A stretch of 16,664 nucleotides of DNA from Dehalococcoidia bacterium (GTDB lineage Bacteria > Chloroflexota > Dehalococcoidia > SM23-28-2 > RBG-16-64-32), in assembly GCA_030690405.1 (NCBI GenBank), contig JAUYGU010000152.1, positions 1 to 16,664 on the forward strand, given 5' to 3'. The notes under the pieces were generated by a model that made no database searches, was not told the origin of the DNA, and saw only the letters and a program-made list of their open reading frames with translations. How positions within the stretch are numbered: position 1 is the first letter of the stretch; every line of letters starts with the position of its first letter. Shown here piece by piece: positions 12,982-16,664 of this stretch. Both the position numbers and the translations under genes were made by a program.

Positions 12982-14325
12982 GTGAACAAGGAGCGGAGGG
13001 CGGGCAATACAGCCTGGGCGATCGCCGTGGCCGCGGTAGTAGCGCTGGCCGGCCTCTGGGCGGCGTCCGCGCTTACGCCGGGGGCTGCTTCGGCCGCCCC
13101 CCCCAGCCCACACCTCAGCGCCAGCGCCACCACCGACACCTGCGCCGCCTGCCACCGCAGCCACACCGGCCAGAACGACAATCTCCTTAAGGACGCCGTC
13201 CCCCAGAGCACCCTCTGCTTCAGCTGCCACGACGGCACCGGCGCCAACTACAACGTTGCGGCCGAGTTCTCAGCCGAGTTCTCAGACGGCGCCGTCTTTG
13301 CCAATGTTCCCGCCACCAGCAGCTTATACTCCCACCCGGCAACGACGGCATCCACCCACACCAGCGCCCAGGTGGACGAGTTCGCCGGCATGCCCAATCG
13401 CCACTCCGAGTGCAGCGACTGTCACAACCCGCACACCGTGAGCGACGCCGCCACCACCGAATCGGGCAGCGGCTGGACGGCCTCCGGCGCCCTCACCGGC
13501 GCCTCCGGCGTCGCGGCGTCCACTCCCCTCGCCTGGAAGAACCCCATCAGCTACGAATACGAGCTCTGTCTGAAGTGCCACTCCGGCTACACCCAACTGC
13601 TCTCATACTCCAAGGAGTCCTACAAGAAGACCGACAAGGCTGCCGAGTTCGACCCGTCAACGGCCTCCTACCACCCGGTTGAGGCCGCCGGCAAGAACAC
13701 CACCACCGAGATGGCAGCCAGCCTCGCCGGCGGCAGCCTCTGGCAGTTCACCACCGCTTCCACGATTCGCTGCGTCAACTGCCACGGCGACTATCGCTCC
13801 GTCGCCGGCACCCCCACCCCCGCAGCCGACGCCCGCCTGGCCCCACACACCAGCCCCTACCGCGGAATCCTCATCGCAAACTACAGGGACCGCGACCTGA
13901 AACCGCGGGATGACCCCTACCGCTCCACCGACTTCACACTGTGCTACCTGTGCCACAGCGAAGCTCCCTTCTCCGCCCCATCCGATGTGGGAAGGCCCGA
14001 CACGAACTTCCGCCTCCACGCAAAGCACCTGGTCCGCATCGGAAACGTGGGCACCGGCGGTCTTGACATCGACGACACCGCCGGCGCCGGCCAGGGCAAC
14101 GCCATCTGCGCCGAGTGCCACTACAGGCTTCACGGCACGAGCCTCGCTCCCTGGGCGGACAACCAGGACTACTCCCGGGGCGTGAACTTCGCGCCCGATG
14201 TGCAGCCAAGATCAGGCCAGACCAACCCTCCCGGCCCTCCCAGCCCTCTCTGGTCCGGCCCGACGAGCCCCAGGACCTGCTCTCTCATCTGCCATGGCAA
14301 GGACCATGATGCCGAAAGTTACTGA
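12982..14325 (+). CDS. Large multihaem c-type cytochrome (7 CXXCH + 1 CX3CH)
   Basis: The 447-residue protein starts with GTG at 12982, with GGAGAG 7 bases upstream (12969-12974). It has a signal peptide (residues 1-38, core about 11-31, likely cleavage ASA|AP). Haem motifs are at residues 54-58, 79-83, 144-148, 196-200, 264-268, 321-325 and 376-380. Near the C-terminus residues 433-438 read CSLICH, a CX3CH that may bind an eighth haem. The first pair (TCAACHRSHTGQN, then LCFSCHDGT) resembles the two preceding paralogues, so the three share an N-terminal module. The rest differs and is larger. It lies 16 bases after paralogue B and overlaps hemA at its 3' end. Probably an extracytoplasmic electron-transfer subunit working with the six-haem proteins. 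An oxidoreductase role is possible but no active-site haem motif such as CXXCK is present. Confidence 0.93.
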   Translation: MNKERRAGNTAWAIAVAAVVALAGLWAASALTPGAASAAPPSPHLSASATTDTCAACHRSHTGQNDNLLKDAVPQSTLCFSCHDGTGANYNVAAEFSAEFSDGAVFANVPATSSLYSHPATTASTHTSAQVDEFAGMPNRHSECSDCHNPHTVSDAATTESGSGWTASGALTGASGVAASTPLAWKNPISYEYELCLKCHSGYTQLLSYSKESYKKTDKAAEFDPSTASYHPVEAAGKNTTTEMAASLAGGSLWQFTTASTIRCVNCHGDYRSVAGTPTPAADARLAPHTSPYRGILIANYRDRDLKPRDDPYRSTDFTLCYLCHSEAPFSAPSDVGRPDTNFRLHAKHLVRIGNVGTGGLDIDDTAGAGQGNAICAECHYRLHGTSLAPWADNQDYSRGVNFAPDVQPRSGQTNPPGPPSPLWSGPTSPRTCSLICHGKDHDAESY

Positions 14326-15673
14326 ACAACCCAAGGACGGGGCGGCGGCCAACCAGATCGTCGTCCTGGGCCTCAACCACAAGTGGGCGCCCCTGGTGCT
14401 TCGGGAGTGTCTGGCCTTCCCGAGCTGCAACCTCGGCGAGGCCCTGGAGTCGATGCGCAGATACGTCCCGGAAGGCGCCATCCTTTCCACCTGCCACCGT
14501 GTTGAGCTTTATGCCGCCGCACCGAACGCCAACCGCGCCGCCGCCGGCCTCAAGCGCTTCTGGAGCGAACAGCGCGGCGTCTCCGCGTGGGAGTTTGAGC
14601 AGCACCTCTACGCGCTCACCGGACGGAAAGCGGTGGAGCACCTCTTTGCTGTGGCCAGCGGCCTGGACTCCGTCGTCATCGGTGAGCCTGAGATCCTCGG
14701 CCAGGTCCGGGTCGCGCTGCGAGAGGCGCTGGAGCACCGCTCTGCCGGCAAGGTGGTGTCCGCGCTGTTCCGGCACGCCGTGACCACGGGGAAGCGGGCC
14801 CGTACGGAGACCGGAATCGGCCGCAGCTCGTCATCCGTCAGCTCCGCTGCCGTGGAGCTCGCCCGTCAGACCTTCGGCGACCTCAGCCTGTCCCAGGTCC
14901 TTCTGGTGGGCGCCGGCAAGATGGGCGAGCTGGCGGCCAGGCATCTCCTTGACAAGGGAGTCGCCGGCATCAAGGTAGTCGGTCGCTCCACGGAGCGGGT
15001 CCGGGAGCTGGCCCTGCGCTGCGGAAGCAGCGTAAGCATGAGCCGGCTGGAGGATGCCCTCCACGAGTGCGACATCGTTATTACCTGCACCAGCGCCCCC
15101 CACTACGTCGTCCGCAAAGAGCTGATAGAGCGGGCCATGAAGGACCGAAGGGGACGGCCCCTGTTCATCGTCGACATCGCCGTCCCGCGGGACGTGGAAC
15201 CGTCGGTGGCCGACCTGCCGGGGGTTCACCTGTACAACATCGACGACCTGGAGACCGCCGTGGCCTCCAACCTGGACGAGCGTCGGGCTGAAGCCCACAA
15301 CGTGCAGCCGATCATCCAGGAAGAAGCCGGCAAGTTCGAGAGCTGGCTCAACACGCTCAGGGTCTTCCCCACCATCAAAGCCCTACGGCGGCGGGCAGAG
15401 GAGATCCGCAAGTCGGAGCTCGCCCGGACCTCCGCGGTGCTGTCTCGCCTTCCGGAGGCGGACCGGCGGCGCATCGAGGCCCTCACCCTCGCCATCGAGA
15501 AGAAGCTCCTCCACAACACCATCGCCCTCCTCCGCGATCACGCCGCCGCCGGCGACGGCCACGAGACGGACCTGGCCGTCCGCCGCCTGTTCGGCCTCGA
15601 CCAGAACGGAAGCGGGCCCGCGGTGGACCGCAACGGTATCCCCTCTTCCGCCGGGGACGACACGCGAGGCTAA
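14309..15673 (+). CDS. hemA: Glutamyl-tRNA reductase
   Basis: HemA reduces glutamyl-tRNA(Glu) with NADPH to glutamate-1-semialdehyde, the first committed step of haem and other tetrapyrrole synthesis by the C5 route, in the cytoplasm. The 454-residue protein has the catalytic domain with nucleophile Cys62 (ILSTCHRVELYA), the signature GLDSVVIGEPEILGQV, a Rossmann fold (VLLVGAGKMGELAARHL), VDIAVPRDVEP and a C-terminal dimerisation helix region. Length is normal for the family. The residue after the catalytic Cys is His where Asn is usual. Starts at 14294, 14306 and 14309 are in frame; I prefer 14309, with AAGGA at 14299-14303 spaced 5 bases away. The start lies inside the last codons of the multihaem cytochrome (17-base overlap), tying haem supply to cytochrome expression. 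No other tetrapyrrole gene follows. Confidence 0.95.
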   Translation: MPKVTEQPKDGAAANQIVVLGLNHKWAPLVLRECLAFPSCNLGEALESMRRYVPEGAILSTCHRVELYAAAPNANRAAAGLKRFWSEQRGVSAWEFEQHLYALTGRKAVEHLFAVASGLDSVVIGEPEILGQVRVALREALEHRSAGKVVSALFRHAVTTGKRARTETGIGRSSSSVSSAAVELARQTFGDLSLSQVLLVGAGKMGELAARHLLDKGVAGIKVVGRSTERVRELALRCGSSVSMSRLEDALHECDIVITCTSAPHYVVRKELIERAMKDRRGRPLFIVDIAVPRDVEPSVADLPGVHLYNIDDLETAVASNLDERRAEAHNVQPIIQEEAGKFESWLNTLRVFPTIKALRRRAEEIRKSELARTSAVLSRLPEADRRRIEALTLAIEKKLLHNTIALLRDHAAAGDGHETDLAVRRLFGLDQNGSGPAVDRNGIPSSAGDDTRG

Positions 15674-15848
15674 CGCAGTGGGTATCTATCTCTCGATACA
15701 TTCCTCATGGCACGGCTAGCGCTAACGGGCCCCCGCGGCGCTCTCACCGGTGTAACCAATATGTGCGGCGAGGCGGATGGACTGGCGACCGCTACCAGCG
15801 CACGATGAAGACGAGGCAATTGGCTCCGGATTCAGACAGGAAGACCAG

Positions 15849-16373
15849 ATGAGCAGACAAAACGGCCCCGCAAACCCCCTTCCGCCCGCCCTGTACGTCG
15901 TGGGCGCCGCCGTCGCCGTCCTGGTGGTCGGGCTGGCGGCCGTCCTTCTCCTGGGCAGCGGCAATTCGCGCTCCAGCGGCGCGCCCCAGGCGGAACAGAC
16001 TACCGCGGACACCGCGGGCTCGGGAACCGGCGGGATGCCGGACTACGTGATGTCGGCGCCGGAGGACGTCCAGATGGCCTACCAGTTCGCCATGGACCGC
16101 CCGGACATCATGATGTGGATGCCCTGCTACTGCGGTTGTGGCGGCCACGCCGGCCACAAGAGCGCCAAGAACTGCTTCATCAAGGAGAGCAGCACCGCCA
16201 CCAACATCCAGTTCGATGAGCACGGCGCCGGCTGCCAGATGTGCGTGACCATCGCCCTGGACACAAAGGCGATGACGGAAGAGGGGCGGTCGCTGAAGGA
16301 GGTTCGGACCTACATCGATGACAAATTTGGAGACATAGGCCCCGGCACGGACACGCCGATGCCGCCGGGATAG
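15849..16373 (+). CDS. PCYCGC-motif membrane-anchored protein
   Basis: The 174-residue protein has a short cytoplasmic N-terminus, one transmembrane helix (about residues 13-35), a Ser/Thr/Gly linker and a compact domain carrying PCYCGCGG (92-99), then KSAKNCF (Cys109) and GCQMC (Cys129 and Cys132). These cysteines define the PCYCGC family (Pfam 'Protein of unknown function with PCYCGC motif'), which is found in bacilli and other bacteria and has no established function. The cysteine and histidine content (GHAGH) suggests metal binding. Its place after hemA and cytochromes makes a role in metal or haem handling or cytochrome maturation a reasonable guess. I chose the ATG at 15849, with AGGAAG at 15838-15843 five bases upstream. 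An in-frame ATG at 15777 would add 24 polar residues and is less likely. Confidence 0.88.
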   Translation: MSRQNGPANPLPPALYVVGAAVAVLVVGLAAVLLLGSGNSRSSGAPQAEQTTADTAGSGTGGMPDYVMSAPEDVQMAYQFAMDRPDIMMWMPCYCGCGGHAGHKSAKNCFIKESSTATNIQFDEHGAGCQMCVTIALDTKAMTEEGRSLKEVRTYIDDKFGDIGPGTDTPMPPG

Positions 16374-16416
16374 GACGGGGTGGGTAAGAGTGCCGAACAG
16401 GGAAAGGGACACGGAC

Positions 16417-16664
16417 ATGGGAGCGACGTTGAACTACTTCTCGCTCCTGGGCATCAGCGAGGACGCAAGCCAGGATGAGCTCGAAGCTCGCTATCAGGCC
16501 CTCTCCCAGTACCTGGCCTCGACAACCATCCCGCTTGCCCTGCGGGAGTGGGCCGAGAAGCAGGCGAAGCTGGTTGACGAGGCGTACGCAGTCCTCAGCG
16601 ACCCGGAGCAACGGGCAGCCGCCAGGGGCGCCAAGGCGCCCGCTTCGCCGAAGGCTGAGCGGGC
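16417..16664 (+). CDS. J-domain-like protein without HPD motif (3' truncated by window)
   Basis: 82 codons are visible before the window ends. NYFSLLGISEDASQDELEARYQAL matches the first two helices of a DnaJ J-domain, and QAKLVDEAYAVLSDPEQR matches the end of helix III and helix IV. Between them a true J-domain has HPD, the tripeptide that activates DnaK's ATPase. Here the loop reads QYLASTTIPLA, so it probably cannot stimulate Hsp70 and may act as a protein-binding module. AGGGAAAGGG (16399-16408) lies 8 bases before the ATG at 16417; a GTG at 16390 is a second in-frame choice. The residues after 68 are Ala/Pro/Lys-rich, like a linker to a further domain outside the window. Its link to the cytochrome genes is only by position. 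Confidence 0.75.
   Translation, partial: MGATLNYFSLLGISEDASQDELEARYQALSQYLASTTIPLALREWAEKQAKLVDEAYAVLSDPEQRAAARGAKAPASPKAER

Noticed and set aside
15682..15699. GTATC-N8-GATAC inverted repeat between hemA and the PCYCGC gene
   Set aside because: Arms of only 5 bases with a wide spacer are common by chance; no second copy seen at another promoter.

Overview
The window is GC-rich (roughly two thirds G+C by eye). It comes from an uncultured-looking bacterium that makes many c-type cytochromes. Every supported gene is on the + strand. NarL-type kinase/regulator pairs, NHL propellers, doubled-CXXCH cytochromes, hemA and a PCYCGC protein together fit a Chloroflexota/Dehalococcoidia-like or similar metagenomic lineage; that is an inference and no marker gene settles it. 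The first 20 bases are exactly the 3' end of the standard Illumina adapter, and about 220 bases of unrelated YcaO-family coding sequence follow before the reading frame changes into a cytochrome b C-terminus. The left end is therefore very probably a library or assembly chimera, and nothing left of about base 241 should be read as genome context.

Region 1 (241-3164) is a signalling pair. The first gene encodes the last helix of a cytochrome b joined in frame to a membrane histidine kinase whose Cache-like sensor loop carries a CXXCH haem-attachment motif. A NarL/LuxR-type response regulator follows, translationally coupled. Region 2 (3373-5452) holds a 97-residue membrane protein, a six-haem cytochrome and a membrane-anchored NHL propeller. 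Region 3 (5453-8221) is a second regulatory block. It has an intergenic stretch with two near-perfect inverted repeats (one in the 7-2-7 geometry of NarL-type sites), a GAF histidine kinase, its overlapping LuxR-type regulator and a small receiver-like protein that has lost its phospho-acceptor.

Region 4 (8455-14325) is a probable electron-transfer operon: a membrane-anchored TPR protein, a second anchored NHL propeller, two tandem paralogous six-haem cytochromes separated by a strong hairpin, and a larger cytochrome with seven CXXCH motifs plus one CX3CH. Region 5 (14309-16664) starts inside the end of that last cytochrome with hemA (glutamyl-tRNA reductase, the first committed step of haem synthesis). 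A membrane-anchored PCYCGC-motif protein and the start of a J-domain-like protein without the HPD motif follow.

Taken together, the locus looks like a redox-regulated module for exporting electrons or building an extracytoplasmic multihaem complex. Four cytochromes supply 25 CXXCH sites plus one CX3CH. Two NHL propellers and a TPR protein are plausible scaffolds, two kinase systems (one probably haem-sensing) are plausible controls, and hemA is coupled to haem demand. The genes and motifs are visible in the sequence; the integrated function is inference.
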